Assembly: GCF_017874715.1 (NCBI RefSeq)
Contig: NZ_JAGGLR010000025.1
Coordinates: 124,001-188,000 of the forward strand
DNA: 64,000 bases
Direction of reading: 5' to 3'
From: Streptomyces iranensis
GTDB lineage: Bacteria; Actinomycetota; Actinomycetes; Streptomycetales; Streptomycetaceae
In this document: positions 37,004-45,598 of the stretch, in pieces
Numbering within the stretch: position 1 is the first letter of the stretch
Layout of the letters: the number at the start of each line of letters is the position of its first letter
Notes under the pieces: model-generated
Database searches by the model: none
What the model saw: the letters and a program-made list of their open reading frames with translations, nothing else
What the model was told of the DNA's origin: nothing
Translations under genes and position numbers: made by a program

Positions 37004-37066
37004 AGCGCGGCGGCACCTCACGACGAAACCCGCACCCCACGGACTGAGACAGTCCGGAACCTCCAT

Positions 37067-37107
37067 ACGGCCCGGCCGACCCCGCTCTGGTGGGGTGGCC
37101 GGGCCGT
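37067..37107 (+). terminator. Hairpin after the IclR gene
   Basis: The arms 37067-37083 and 37092-37107 pair over 16 bp with one bulged base and an 8-nt loop. It lies 64 nt after the iclR stop. Confidence 0.75.
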
Positions 37108-37141
37108 AATCGTTGCTCCGCAAACGCCGCACCAGCCTCCC

Positions 37142-37158
37142 GTTCCGGTGAACGGAAC
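37142..37158 (+). promoter_or_regulatory. IclR-type operator before the FAH-family gene
   Basis: GTTCCGGTGAACGGAAC is a dyad with 6-bp arms and a 5-bp spacer, resembling operators of IclR-family regulators. TAGTGG at 37189-37194 may be the -10 of the downstream promoter, though its -35 is weak. Confidence 0.5.
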
Positions 37159-37236
37159 ACATCGTGGCGGGGTGCCTGGCCAGCTCCATAGTGGACCGCC
37201 GTGGACGGCAGGCAGCGGGCACGCGAAGGAGCAGCA

Positions 37237-38457
37237 ATGAACGTCATACGCACCAGCGTCACCAATTCCGACGCGATCGACGGGGAAGCCGCGACGGCTC
37301 AGTTGCTGCCCGCGGACTCCGCGCGTTCCGTTCTTGTCGGACGGGTCTGGGACCCCGATACCGGAGGCCCTCGGATCGTGACCGTCCGCGACGACCAACT
37401 CCTGGACCTCACCGACGAGTTCTCGACCGTCGCCGAGCTCCTCGAGCATGCCGCACCCGGGCCTGCCGTCGCGCGGGCCGCGGCACCGGTCCGTTGGTCC
37501 CTCAGGGACGTCGTCGCCTCGTCGGCGGGTGCGGACCCGGACGTCCCGCGGCTGCTCGCGCCCATCGATCTGCAGGTGATCAAGGCATGCGGCATCACCT
37601 TCACCGAGAGCCTGATCGAGCGGGTCATCGAGGAGCGCTGCCGCGGCGACTTCACCCGCGCCTCGGCCGTCCGCGGCCTGGTCATGGACGCTCTCGGCGG
37701 AAGCATCGCAGTGGCGCCGGGGTCCCCGGAGGCGCTCAGGGTGATCGAGGTGCTGACCGCACAAGGCATGTGGTCCCAGTATCTCGAGGTAGGCCTGGGC
37801 CCCTACCCGGAGGTGTTCACCAAGGCCCCCGTCCTGTCGTCCGTTGGCCACGGCAGCGCCATCGGCATCCCGTCCTTCTCCGAATGGAACAACCCGGAGC
37901 CGGAGTTGGTACTCGTCGTCGACTCCGGCGGGCGCGTCAAGGGAGCGACGCTCGGCAATGACGTGAACCTGCGCGATGTCGAAGGCCGCAGCGCACTCCT
38001 GCTGGGCATGGCCAAGGACAACAACGCCTCTTGCGCCGTCGGCCCGTTCATCCGTCTTCTCGACGGCGATTTCACCCTCGATGTCCTCCGCGACGAGGAG
38101 ATCACCCTCCAGATAGACGGACGGGACGGCTTCCACTTGGAGGGCCACAACAGTCTCTCCCGCATCAGCCGGACATTCGAGGAGCTCGTCGGCGCGACGT
38201 ACGGCGTCCACCACCAGTATCCGGACGGTTTCGCCCTCTTCACCGGAACGCTCTTCGCTCCCACCCAGGACCGGGGGAAGGCGGGCATGGGGTTCACCCA
38301 CCGACCCGGCGACCGGGTCACCATCAGCAGCCCGCACCTCGGCACGCTCATGAACACGACCGCGCCCACGGAGGAGCTGCCGCCCTGGGAACTCGGCCTC
38401 CTCGCCATGTCCAAGTATCTGGCGGGGCTCGGACCTGCGCGGACTCTCCACCCCTGA
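37237..38457 (+). CDS. Fumarylacetoacetate hydrolase-family enzyme (sugar-acid catabolism)
   Basis: The protein has 406 residues. The N-terminal 110 residues form an extra domain, followed by the FAH fold starting with KACGITFTESLIERVIEER (about 116-134), whose glutamates are candidate metal ligands. A GNDVNLRD segment and a C-terminal KAGMGFTHRPGDRVTI, as in the fold's active-site rim, follow. Long FAH proteins of this sort act as 2-keto-3-deoxy sugar-acid dehydratases or diketo-acid hydrolases. The enolase, dehydrogenase and permease downstream support such a role. ATG 37237 follows AAGGAG. The exact reaction is not settled by sequence. Confidence 0.82.
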   Translation: MNVIRTSVTNSDAIDGEAATAQLLPADSARSVLVGRVWDPDTGGPRIVTVRDDQLLDLTDEFSTVAELLEHAAPGPAVARAAAPVRWSLRDVVASSAGADPDVPRLLAPIDLQVIKACGITFTESLIERVIEERCRGDFTRASAVRGLVMDALGGSIAVAPGSPEALRVIEVLTAQGMWSQYLEVGLGPYPEVFTKAPVLSSVGHGSAIGIPSFSEWNNPEPELVLVVDSGGRVKGATLGNDVNLRDVEGRSALLLGMAKDNNASCAVGPFIRLLDGDFTLDVLRDEEITLQIDGRDGFHLEGHNSLSRISRTFEELVGATYGVHHQYPDGFALFTGTLFAPTQDRGKAGMGFTHRPGDRVTISSPHLGTLMNTTAPTEELPPWELGLLAMSKYLAGLGPARTLHP

Positions 38458-38500
38458 CTTTTCCGACACTGACTTCCTTCCGAGACAGGAGAGCCCGCAT

Positions 38501-39433
38501 ATGGTGCCGACTATCAGTGACCCTGCCGTGGTCCTCGTCCCCGACGCCGACTGTGCCTCGGTCCTCGCCGAAGTGCCCGGTCTGCGCCCGGTCGTCTACG
38601 ATCCGCGGTCCGCGCTGCCCGCCGAGGCGCGCACGGCGCGGGTGCTGGTGGCCCCGTTTCAGATGGCCCCGGGAATGACCGCGCTCACCGACGGAATGCC
38701 GGACCTGGAGCTGGTGCAGCTCCTCACCGCCGGGGCCGAGGCGTGGATCGGCCGGCTGCCCGAGGGGGTCGCGCTCTCGGACTGCCGGGGCGCTCACGGC
38801 GGCGCCACCGCGGAGTGGGTGGTGTCGGCGCTGCTCGCGGTGTACCGGCATCTGCCGCGGTTCGGCCGGGCCCAGGACGAGGGGCGCTGGGACTACCACC
38901 GGACCGAAGAGCTGGCCGGCAAGAAGATCCTCATCGTGGGGGCCGGTGACGTGGCGGAGAACACGGTCCGCCGGCTGGCGGGGTTCGAGGTGAGCACCAC
39001 GCTGGTCGGCCGGCACGCCCGGGACGGCGTGCACGGAATGGACGAGCTGCCGGGCCTGCTGCCCGAGCACGACGCCACGGTGCTGGTCGTCCCGCTCACC
39101 GAGGAGACCCGCGGCATGGCCGACGCGGAGTTCCTGGCCGCGATGCCGGACGGCGCGGTGCTGGTCAACGGGGCGCGTGGCCCGGTCTGTGACACCGACG
39201 CGCTCGTCGCCGAGCTGGACTCCGAGCGGCTGCGGGCCGCGGTCGACGTCACCGACCCGGAGCCGCTGCCCGAGGGACACCCCTTGTGGAAGGTGCCCGG
39301 TCTGCTGCTCACCCCGCATGTGGCCGCCAGCGTGCCGCTGACGATGCCCCGGGCCTACGACGTCGTGGCGGAGCAGCTGCGCCACTTCGTACGGGGCGAG
39401 GAACCGCCGAACGTGGTGCACGGAACCTACTGA
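38501..39433 (+). CDS. D-isomer specific 2-hydroxyacid dehydrogenase
   Basis: This 310-residue NAD(P)-dependent dehydrogenase has the family's catalytic triad in order: Arg in NGARGPVCD, Glu in DPEPLPEGHPLW and His in LLTPHVAAS. The cofactor loop appears as VGAGDVAENT (about residues 146-155); the usual GxGxxG second position is kept but the third glycine is Asn/Glu-rich. It starts at ATG 38501, 43 nt after the FAH-family gene, so cotranscription is likely. It probably reduces or oxidises a 2-keto/2-hydroxy acid in the same pathway. Confidence 0.88.
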   Translation: MVPTISDPAVVLVPDADCASVLAEVPGLRPVVYDPRSALPAEARTARVLVAPFQMAPGMTALTDGMPDLELVQLLTAGAEAWIGRLPEGVALSDCRGAHGGATAEWVVSALLAVYRHLPRFGRAQDEGRWDYHRTEELAGKKILIVGAGDVAENTVRRLAGFEVSTTLVGRHARDGVHGMDELPGLLPEHDATVLVVPLTEETRGMADAEFLAAMPDGAVLVNGARGPVCDTDALVAELDSERLRAAVDVTDPEPLPEGHPLWKVPGLLLTPHVAASVPLTMPRAYDVVAEQLRHFVRGEEPPNVVHGTY

Positions 39434-39527
39434 CCCGGTGCCTCCTGGGCGCGGCAGCGCCGAGGACGCCCACGGCCGGACCACCAGGTGGCAGTCGTCG
39501 GCGCTCTCAAGAACAACGTCAACTGCC

Positions 39528-39595
39528 TTGACGTGATTCGCCTCCGCGTACACAATCCGACTTACATAACAGACAACGTCTTAAATATAAGACGT
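39528..39595 (+). promoter_or_regulatory. Promoter and AT-rich palindrome before the lactate-permease gene
   Basis: TTGACG (39528-39533), 17 nt, CACAAT (39551-39556) is a plausible promoter. Just past the predicted start is ACGTCTTAAATATAAGACGT (39576-39595), a perfect 8-bp-arm palindrome with a 4-bp centre, in an AT-rich island unlike its surroundings. A repressor bound there would block the permease-enolase transcript. The rest of the 306-bp gap (39434-39739) shows no gene. Confidence 0.6.
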
Positions 39596-39739
39596 CGCAA
39601 GCGGAATTTGTTGCGCCGAACGGCTCGCCGGGCGAGGTCGTCGGCCCATGCACCGAGAGGTCCGCCTTCTGACGCGGGCCCCGAACGCCCTTACCGATTA
39701 CTCCATTTCCTCCTCCACCAACGCCGCCGGAGGCCCGTC

Positions 39740-41389
39740 ATGTATCACCAGCCCACTGCCCCTCTGGGCGGATCCCTAGGGTGGTCGGCCCTGACCGCCG
39801 CCATCCCTCTGCTGCTGCTGTTCCTGCTCCTGGGCGTGTTCCGGGTCCGGGCGTGGATCGCGTCCGTCATCGGGTTGCTCGTCGCGACCGCCGTGGCGAT
39901 CGGTGTGTACGGGATGCCGTTCGCGACCGCGGTGTCCGGCGTGGCGGAGGGGGCCGTCTTCGGGCTGTTCCCGGTCATGTGGATCGTGGCCAACGCGATC
40001 TGGGTCTACCGGATGACCCGCGACAGCGGGGATTTCGACCGGTTGCGCGAGGCGTTCTCACGGGTCAGCGACGACCGCCGGATCCAGGGTCTGATCATCG
40101 CGTTCTCCTTCGGCGCGCTGCTGGAGGCGCTGGCCGGCTTCGGGGCGCCGGTGGCGATCTGTTCGGTGATGTTGGTGGCGCTCGGGTTGTCGGCCATGCG
40201 GGCGGTGACGGTGTCGATGATCGCGAACACCGTGCCGGTGGCGTGGGGCGGTGTCGGGCTGCCGATCATTACGCTCGGTCAGGTCACCGGGATTCCGGTG
40301 GACACGCTGAGCGAGGCCACCGCCCACCTCGTTCCGGTGCTCGCGCTCTTCGTCCCGATGTTGCTGCTCGTGGTGCTCGACGGCGCCCGGGGTGTGCGCG
40401 AGGTGTGGCCCGCGGCGGCGGTGGCCGGGGTGGCGTTCGCCGTCCCGCAGTACGCGGTCGCGACCTTCGGCCCGATCCAACTCGTGGACATAGTCGCCGC
40501 ACTGGCCTCGGCCGGATCCGTGCTGCTGTTGACGCGGTTCTGGCAACCGCGCCGCTCGGAAGACTCGGTGCGAGCCGACGTCGAGGCGCCCGGTGGTGGA
40601 GCCCTGACGCCAACTGGCACCGGCGCGACCGGCGTTCTCACCGCTCCGTCCCGCGTCGACGTCTTCCGCGCCTTCGCGCCCTACCTGGTGATCATCGTGT
40701 TGTTCACCCTGTCCGTGATCCCGAGTGTCAAGGGCGCGCTGAAGGCTTCGACGCTGACCTTCGAATGGCCCGGACTCGAGGTACGGACACCAGAGGGCGA
40801 GCCGGTGGCGCTCGCGACCTACAAGTTCGACTGGCTCGCCACCCCCGGGACGGTGCTGCTCATCGCGGGCGTCGTCATCGCGATGATGCTGCGGATCAGC
40901 GCCCGCTCGGCGCTGCGGGCCTACGGCCAAACGCTGTCGCAGCTGCGCGAGGCCGCGGGCACCGTCATGGCGGTGCTGGCGCTCGCCTACGTGATGAACC
41001 TGTCCGGGCAGACCACGACACTCGGCCTGTTCCTGGCCACTGCCGGAAGCTTCTTCGTCGTCCTGTCACCGTTGCTCGGCTGGTTCGGTACCGCCGTCAC
41101 CGGCTCGGATACGTCGTCGAACTCGCTGTTCGGCGCGCTGCAGGTCAGCGCCGCCCAGGGGACGGGGATGTCGCCCACCCTCGCCGCGGCCGCCAACACC
41201 GCCGGCGGGGTCCTGGGGAAGATGATGAGCCCGCAGAACCTGGCCATCGGAGCGGCGGCCGTCGGCCTGGCAGGGCGCGAGGGCGAAATCCTCCGGCGGG
41301 TCCTCCTCGCGTCCGCGGTGCTCGTGCCCGCTCTCTGTCTGCTCGTCTATCTGCAGTCGACCCCGGTCCTCGGGTGGCTCGTGCCTTGA
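39740..41389 (+). CDS. L-lactate permease family transporter
   Basis: This 549-residue membrane protein of the LctP family has about 12-14 hydrophobic segments. Family features include ALLEALAGFGAPVAI (about residues 121-135), the GSDTSSNSLFGALQ loop and KMMSPQNLAIGAAA near the C-terminus. It imports glycolate, lactate or related hydroxy acids by proton symport. In this setting the substrate may be a sugar acid or its C3 product. ATG 39740 with GGAGG upstream is the best start; longer readings run into the AT-rich leader. Confidence 0.9.
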   Translation: MYHQPTAPLGGSLGWSALTAAIPLLLLFLLLGVFRVRAWIASVIGLLVATAVAIGVYGMPFATAVSGVAEGAVFGLFPVMWIVANAIWVYRMTRDSGDFDRLREAFSRVSDDRRIQGLIIAFSFGALLEALAGFGAPVAICSVMLVALGLSAMRAVTVSMIANTVPVAWGGVGLPIITLGQVTGIPVDTLSEATAHLVPVLALFVPMLLLVVLDGARGVREVWPAAAVAGVAFAVPQYAVATFGPIQLVDIVAALASAGSVLLLTRFWQPRRSEDSVRADVEAPGGGALTPTGTGATGVLTAPSRVDVFRAFAPYLVIIVLFTLSVIPSVKGALKASTLTFEWPGLEVRTPEGEPVALATYKFDWLATPGTVLLIAGVVIAMMLRISARSALRAYGQTLSQLREAAGTVMAVLALAYVMNLSGQTTTLGLFLATAGSFFVVLSPLLGWFGTAVTGSDTSSNSLFGALQVSAAQGTGMSPTLAAAANTAGGVLGKMMSPQNLAIGAAAVGLAGREGEILRRVLLASAVLVPALCLLVYLQSTPVLGWLVP

Positions 41390-41444
41390 CCGGGACCCGA
41401 TACACCCACCCATCCGTATGGACACCAGCATTGGAGGCAATCCC

Positions 41445-42644
41445 ATGATCGACGCGCGGATCTCATCGGTACGGATGCGGGAAGTCAGCGCCGTGCTCGC
41501 CGCCGGTTCACCGCACCGTGCGGCCCCGCCCCAGTCCCGCCCGCTCAGCATCTACCCGTCGTTCCACACCGGATCCGCAGGCCAGGTGCTGCTGTCCGAT
41601 CCTCATCACAGAACTGCCAGGTACCTCGAGATCGCGACCACGGCCGGTGTGACCGGCAGGTACGGGCCGCTCGACCAGGATGTGGTCGCCCCATTGGCAG
41701 AGGGCATGGCGAGTGGATTGCTCGGGCTGAACCCGATGGCGAACGGCTACATCTGGGATGTGCTGCAACGCACCGACCGGCACTCACGTCACGGAACCCG
41801 CAAGATCGCAATGAGCGCCGTGGACAACGCGCTGTGGGATCTGCGCGGCCGCTTGACGGGCGTTCCCGTCTGGCAGCTGCTCGGAGGGGCCGGTCGCACG
41901 CAGATCCCGGCCTATGCCAGCACACACGGCACGTTTCATTCCGAGGGCGAAGTCGAGCGCACGGCGGAGGAACTGCTGGACGAGGGCTACACCGCCCAGA
42001 AGTGGTTCTTCGGCGACGGGCCCGCGCAAGGCCCCGAAGGAATGGAACGCAATATCGCGCTGGTCGAACGTACCCGAGCGGCCGTCGGTTTTCGATCCGC
42101 CCTGATGTTCGATGCGTTTATGAGCTGGGACCTTCCCTATGCCCGGTCCTGGTGCTCCCGGGTGGAGCACCTCCGGCCGGATTGGCTGGAGGAGCCATTC
42201 CCGGCGGCGGCGGTCCCGTCGTTCGCGCAGCTCCGTTCCTCGACCACCATTCCGCTGGCGGCCGGTGAGCACCTGTACGACCGGTACGATCTCCTGCCCT
42301 TCCTGCAGAAGGGGCTGCTGAGCGTGGTGCAAGTCGATCCGGAATGGTGCGGTGGGGTTACCGAAGTAATGCGCATGTGTGCCATGGCCGAGCCGTTCGG
42401 CGTTCAGGTCTTCCCGCACGGGCACGGTATCCACGCCGCGCTGCATATCGTGGCAAGCCAATCGCCGCAGCTCTGTCCGTCTGTCGAGTACCTCTACCGC
42501 TTCACTCCCGAGAAGCACTATTTCGAGGTCGAAGCTCCCGTTCCGAAGGGCGGAGCGATCCCGCTGCCCACCCGCCCGGGATTCGGAATCGAAATCGACG
42601 AAGATCGAGTGGAGGCGGACAAGGAACTCTTCGCGTTTTCCTGA
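41445..42644 (+). CDS. Enolase-superfamily sugar-acid dehydratase (rhamnonate dehydratase-like)
   Basis: This 399-residue protein has an enolase-type capping domain and barrel. Metal ligands are D223 (MFDAFMSWD), E249 (WLEEPF) and E275 (AAGEHLYD). K186 lies in QKWFFGDGP and the likely general base H325 in VFPHGHG. The WCGG (301-304) and PHG motifs are those of the L-rhamnonate dehydratase group rather than mandelate racemase. The expected reaction is removal of water from an aldonic acid to give a 2-keto-3-deoxy acid. ATG 41445 follows GGAGG. It is 55 nt after the permease gene, so one operon. Confidence 0.87.
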   Translation: MIDARISSVRMREVSAVLAAGSPHRAAPPQSRPLSIYPSFHTGSAGQVLLSDPHHRTARYLEIATTAGVTGRYGPLDQDVVAPLAEGMASGLLGLNPMANGYIWDVLQRTDRHSRHGTRKIAMSAVDNALWDLRGRLTGVPVWQLLGGAGRTQIPAYASTHGTFHSEGEVERTAEELLDEGYTAQKWFFGDGPAQGPEGMERNIALVERTRAAVGFRSALMFDAFMSWDLPYARSWCSRVEHLRPDWLEEPFPAAAVPSFAQLRSSTTIPLAAGEHLYDRYDLLPFLQKGLLSVVQVDPEWCGGVTEVMRMCAMAEPFGVQVFPHGHGIHAALHIVASQSPQLCPSVEYLYRFTPEKHYFEVEAPVPKGGAIPLPTRPGFGIEIDEDRVEADKELFAFS

Positions 42645-42650
42645 GCCGAC

Positions 42651-42680
42651 CGCTGCCGTGGACGAGGCGCTGCGGCAGCG
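42651..42680 (+). terminator. Hairpin after the enolase gene
   Basis: The arms 42651-42658 (CGCTGCCG) and 42673-42680 pair exactly, with a 14-nt loop, 6 nt after the stop. It may end the sugar-acid operon. The remaining gap to 42772 holds the guaB1 promoter region, with no clear consensus hexamers. Confidence 0.5.
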
Positions 42681-42772
42681 TCACGCTCCTTGTAGGATTA
42701 CATGATCACGAGGCTCGTTCGCTGTGTCTTCATGGGGGTGACCTGCCTCCCTTCGTGTGAAAATGTGGAAGT

Positions 42773-44236
42773 ATGCAATTCCTTGAGCCCGGTACCGGAC
42801 GCTACGTAAAGTCATCTCCGGCTCCCTACGACCTGACGTACGACGATGTGTTCATGGTGCCGAGCCGTTCCGCGGTCGGCTCCCGCCAGGGAGTGGACCT
42901 GTCGGCCCCCGACGGCACCGGCACCACCATCCCGCTCGTCGTCGCCAACATGACCGCGATCGCCGGCCGCCGCATGGCCGAGACGGTCGCCCGGCGCGGT
43001 GGCCTCGTCGTCATCCCGCAGGACATCCCGATCGACGTCGTCACCGACGTGGTCCGCTGGGTCAAGAGCCGCCATCTGGTGCTGGACACCCCGATCGTCC
43101 TCGCCCCGACCGGCACCGTCGCCGACGCGCTGTCGCTGCTGCCCAAGCGGGCACACGGCGCGGGCGTGGTGGTCGAGGACGGGCGTCCGGTGGGCGTGGT
43201 GACCGAGTCCGACCTGACCGGGGTGGACCGCTTCACCCAGCTGTCCGAGGTGATGTCGCGGGAGCTGATGGTGCTCGACGCCGACATCGACCCCCAGGAG
43301 GCGTTCAGCCGCCTCGACGCCGCCCACCGCAAGCTGGCCCCCGCCGTGGACGCGGACGGAAAGCTGGTCGGCATCCTGAGCCGCAAGGGAGCGCTGCGCG
43401 CGACGCTCTACACGCCCGCGGTGGACGCGGCGGGCCGGCTGCGGATCGCGGCCGCCGTCGGGGTCAACGGCGATGTGGAGGGCCGTACGAAGGCGCTCCT
43501 CGACGCCGGGGTGGACACCCTCGTCGTGGACACCGCCCACGGCCACCAGGAGTCGATGATCAGCGCGCTCAAGGCGGTCCGAGGCCTGGGCCCGCGGGTG
43601 CCGGTGGTGGCGGGCAACGTGGTCGCCGCAGAGGGGGTGCGTGATCTCATCGGGGCCGGTGCCGACATCGTCAAGGTCGGCGTCGGGCCGGGCGCCATGT
43701 GCACCACCCGCATGATGACCGGCGTGGGCCGGCCGCAGTTCTCCGCGGTGATGGAATGCGCCGCCGAGGCGCGGAAGTTCGGCAAGCACATCTGGGCGGA
43801 CGGCGGTATCCGGCACCCCCGCGACGTCGCCATGGCGCTGGCCGCCGGGGCGTCCAACGTCATGGTCGGCTCCTGGTTCGCGGGCACGTACGAGTCGCCC
43901 GGCGACCTCCAGCACACCGCCGACGGCCGTCCGTACAAGGAGAGCTTCGGCATGGCCTCGGCGCGCGCGGTGCGCAATCGCACCAGCGAGGAGTCGGCGT
44001 ACGAGCGGGCCCGCAAGGGGCTCTTCGAGGAGGGCATCTCCACCTCGCGGATGTTCCTGGACCCGGCCCGGCCGGGCGTCGAGGACCTGATCGACTCGAT
44101 CGTCGCGGGCGTGCGCAGCTCCTGCACCTACGCGGGCGCGGGGTCGCTGGAGGAGTTCCACGAGCGGGCCGTTGTCGGCGTCCAGAGCGCCGCGGGGTAC
44201 GCCGAGGGCAAGCCCCTCCACGCCTCCTGGGACTAA
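42773..44236 (+). CDS. guaB1: GuaB1 family GMP reductase/IMPDH-like protein
   Basis: This 487-residue TIM barrel has two CBS domains inserted (about residues 95-210, VIVVEDGRP-type repeats). The nucleophile loop reads GVGPGAMCTTRMMTGVG, differing from the GPGSIC of true IMP dehydrogenase. Mycobacterial GuaB1 with this architecture is reported to be a GMP reductase, deaminating GMP to IMP in purine salvage, so this is the favoured role. It is distinct from the essential guaB2. ATG 42773 is the only sensible start and its ribosome-binding site is weak (GTGGAAG). Confidence 0.88.
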   Translation: MQFLEPGTGRYVKSSPAPYDLTYDDVFMVPSRSAVGSRQGVDLSAPDGTGTTIPLVVANMTAIAGRRMAETVARRGGLVVIPQDIPIDVVTDVVRWVKSRHLVLDTPIVLAPTGTVADALSLLPKRAHGAGVVVEDGRPVGVVTESDLTGVDRFTQLSEVMSRELMVLDADIDPQEAFSRLDAAHRKLAPAVDADGKLVGILSRKGALRATLYTPAVDAAGRLRIAAAVGVNGDVEGRTKALLDAGVDTLVVDTAHGHQESMISALKAVRGLGPRVPVVAGNVVAAEGVRDLIGAGADIVKVGVGPGAMCTTRMMTGVGRPQFSAVMECAAEARKFGKHIWADGGIRHPRDVAMALAAGASNVMVGSWFAGTYESPGDLQHTADGRPYKESFGMASARAVRNRTSEESAYERARKGLFEEGISTSRMFLDPARPGVEDLIDSIVAGVRSSCTYAGAGSLEEFHERAVVGVQSAAGYAEGKPLHASWD

Positions 44237-44279
44237 CCCTCAGCGGTTCGATCCGGGGGCTTGGGTCTTCCGGCAGGGG

Positions 44280-44364
44280 GCACCTCCCAGCGGTAGCTGG
44301 GGGAGACTTATGCGCCCCGGAGGGGGCACCTCCCAGCGGTAGCTGGGGGAGAACCGAGCCCTCA
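44280..44364. repeat. Dispersed REP-like palindrome pair, copy after guaB1
   Basis: Units at 44280-44305 and 44326-44351 are identical over GCACCTCCCAGCGGTAGCTG and the following GGGGAG. They are separated by TTATGCGCCCCGGAGGG and followed by AACCGAGCCCTC, as in the 26-kb copy. Confidence 0.8.
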
Positions 44365-44375
44365 AAAAAGGGGCG

Positions 44376-44412
44376 CCACAGCCCCACTCGGCTCGGGTGA
44401 GTGGGGCTGTGG
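44376..44412. terminator. Bidirectional hairpin after guaB1
   Basis: The arms 44376-44389 and 44399-44412 (CCACAGCCCCACTC and its complement) pair exactly over 14 bp with a 9-nt loop. A run of six A lies just before it at 44364-44369, which on the minus strand gives a U-tract for the convergent gene. Confidence 0.85.
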
Positions 44413-44433
44413 TGGTTGTGGTGCGACGGTGCC

Positions 44434-45207
44434 TCATCTCGCCATTCCACGCTGCTCACCCCGGGTGCGGGGCAGTGCGTGGCGTGGCGGGCTGGTGAGG
44501 GTGATCTGCCGCACCAGCTGGTGGAACGAGACCAGCGCGGCGACCGGGGGAAGGCCGGCCACGGCCATGCTGGGCGCGTTCCTCGGGGCGTGGGCCACGC
44601 ACAGGAACACCGCGATGGTGGAGAAGAGCACCACCACGGCCCATGAGTGCGCCGCGCCCCGCCGGTGCAGGGCGGCCCGCAGCACCGACAGCGAGGCGAC
44701 CAGCCAGGGTCCGTAGACCAGCAGGGGCCACCACGCCGCCATGGACTCCGAGGTGCTCGGGGAGGCCAGATAGCGCAGCGGGCGATAGGAGATCATTCCG
44801 CCGAGCACGCTCAGCATGGCGACGATGATCGTGGTGACCGCCGCGAAGATCAGGCTGATCACATTCAGCCACGGCATCGTCGGCAGCCGGAAGCGGACCC
44901 GGCGGCGCTTGCCGCGCCCCCGCACATGCGCGGGGGCGGGGGCGGGGGCTCGCAGCGGGGCGACCGGCGGTCCGATGGGGCCGGTGGTGTGCACCGCCTC
45001 CTCGGCGGAGGACGTCTGGAGCAGCCGGGCCAGGTCCCCCTCCAGATCCCAGCGACCCTCGATGGTCTCCGGGTCGGGCAGGGGGAAAGGATTCATCTCA
45101 TAATCGGCTGCCACCTCGAACCGGTCCCCGGGAGGGGGCGCGGGGGCGGTCCGGTGGCCGGTGGGAGGGGGCCCGTAGCCGCCCGGCCTCGGCTCGGTGT
45201 ACGTCAT
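44434..45207 (-). CDS. Membrane protein, DUF2637-like
   Basis: This 257-residue protein has a Pro/Gly-rich cytoplasmic N-terminal half and four predicted transmembrane helices in the second half (NVISLIFAAVTTIIVAMLSV; the WWPLLVYGPWLVASL segment; HSWAVVVLFSTIAVFLCVA; and SMAVAGLPPVAALVSF). That arrangement resembles actinobacterial DUF2637/Spd-type membrane proteins. The ATG overlaps the stop of the 68-residue gene upstream (ATGA), so the two are coupled. Function unknown. Confidence 0.8.
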   Translation of the reverse strand: MTYTEPRPGGYGPPPTGHRTAPAPPPGDRFEVAADYEMNPFPLPDPETIEGRWDLEGDLARLLQTSSAEEAVHTTGPIGPPVAPLRAPAPAPAHVRGRGKRRRVRFRLPTMPWLNVISLIFAAVTTIIVAMLSVLGGMISYRPLRYLASPSTSESMAAWWPLLVYGPWLVASLSVLRAALHRRGAAHSWAVVVLFSTIAVFLCVAHAPRNAPSMAVAGLPPVAALVSFHQLVRQITLTSPPRHALPRTRGEQRGMAR

Positions 45208-45410
45208 GCCTTGACGCCCGGTTCTGTGGTATTGGAGCGCTGGAGGAAGTCCGCCTCGATCCGGCCCAGCGTCCGGATGAAGTCCTCCCACACTCTCGCG
45301 CAGTATTCGAGCGGGTAGCGCTCGCTGTCACCCCCCTGGTCACGAGGCCGGAACACCGGTTCGGCACCGAGGGGGGAGTGATCGGGTGGTTGCAGACTGT
45401 CAGTGGTCAC
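45204..45410 (-). CDS. Small conserved protein coupled to the membrane protein
   Basis: This 68-residue acidic, hydrophilic protein begins VTTDSLQPPDHSPLGAEP and contains YPLEYCARVWEDFIRTLGRI, a likely amphipathic helix. GTG 45410 follows GGGGA. The stop overlaps the downstream ATG by 4 nt, which argues it is a real gene made in step with the membrane protein. Much longer in-frame readings overlap the amino-acid permease and are rejected. Function unknown. Confidence 0.7.
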   Translation of the reverse strand: MTTDSLQPPDHSPLGAEPVFRPRDQGGDSERYPLEYCARVWEDFIRTLGRIEADFLQRSNTTEPGVKA

Positions 45411-45552
45411 GTCCCCACCAACGACCGCTAAAATGGTGCAGTATCGCGGCATTCGGGTGAAACGCGCGCTGACAAGCTCAGTGTTTCGCAACGATTCACC
45501 GTCGGGCGCCCCCGTGCGCAACGTTGCGACACGTATGCGCAACCATGGTCCA

Positions 45553-45582
45553 TTACGGCCGTCGGCGGACGGCTCATAGGGT
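45553..45582 (+). promoter_or_regulatory. Possible promoter of the amino-acid permease
   Basis: TTACGG (45553-45558), 18 nt, TAGGGT (45577-45582). A start near 45590 would put the structured leader at the 5' end of the mRNA. Confidence 0.4.
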
Positions 45583-45598
45583 CTTGCGCTGACGTGGA

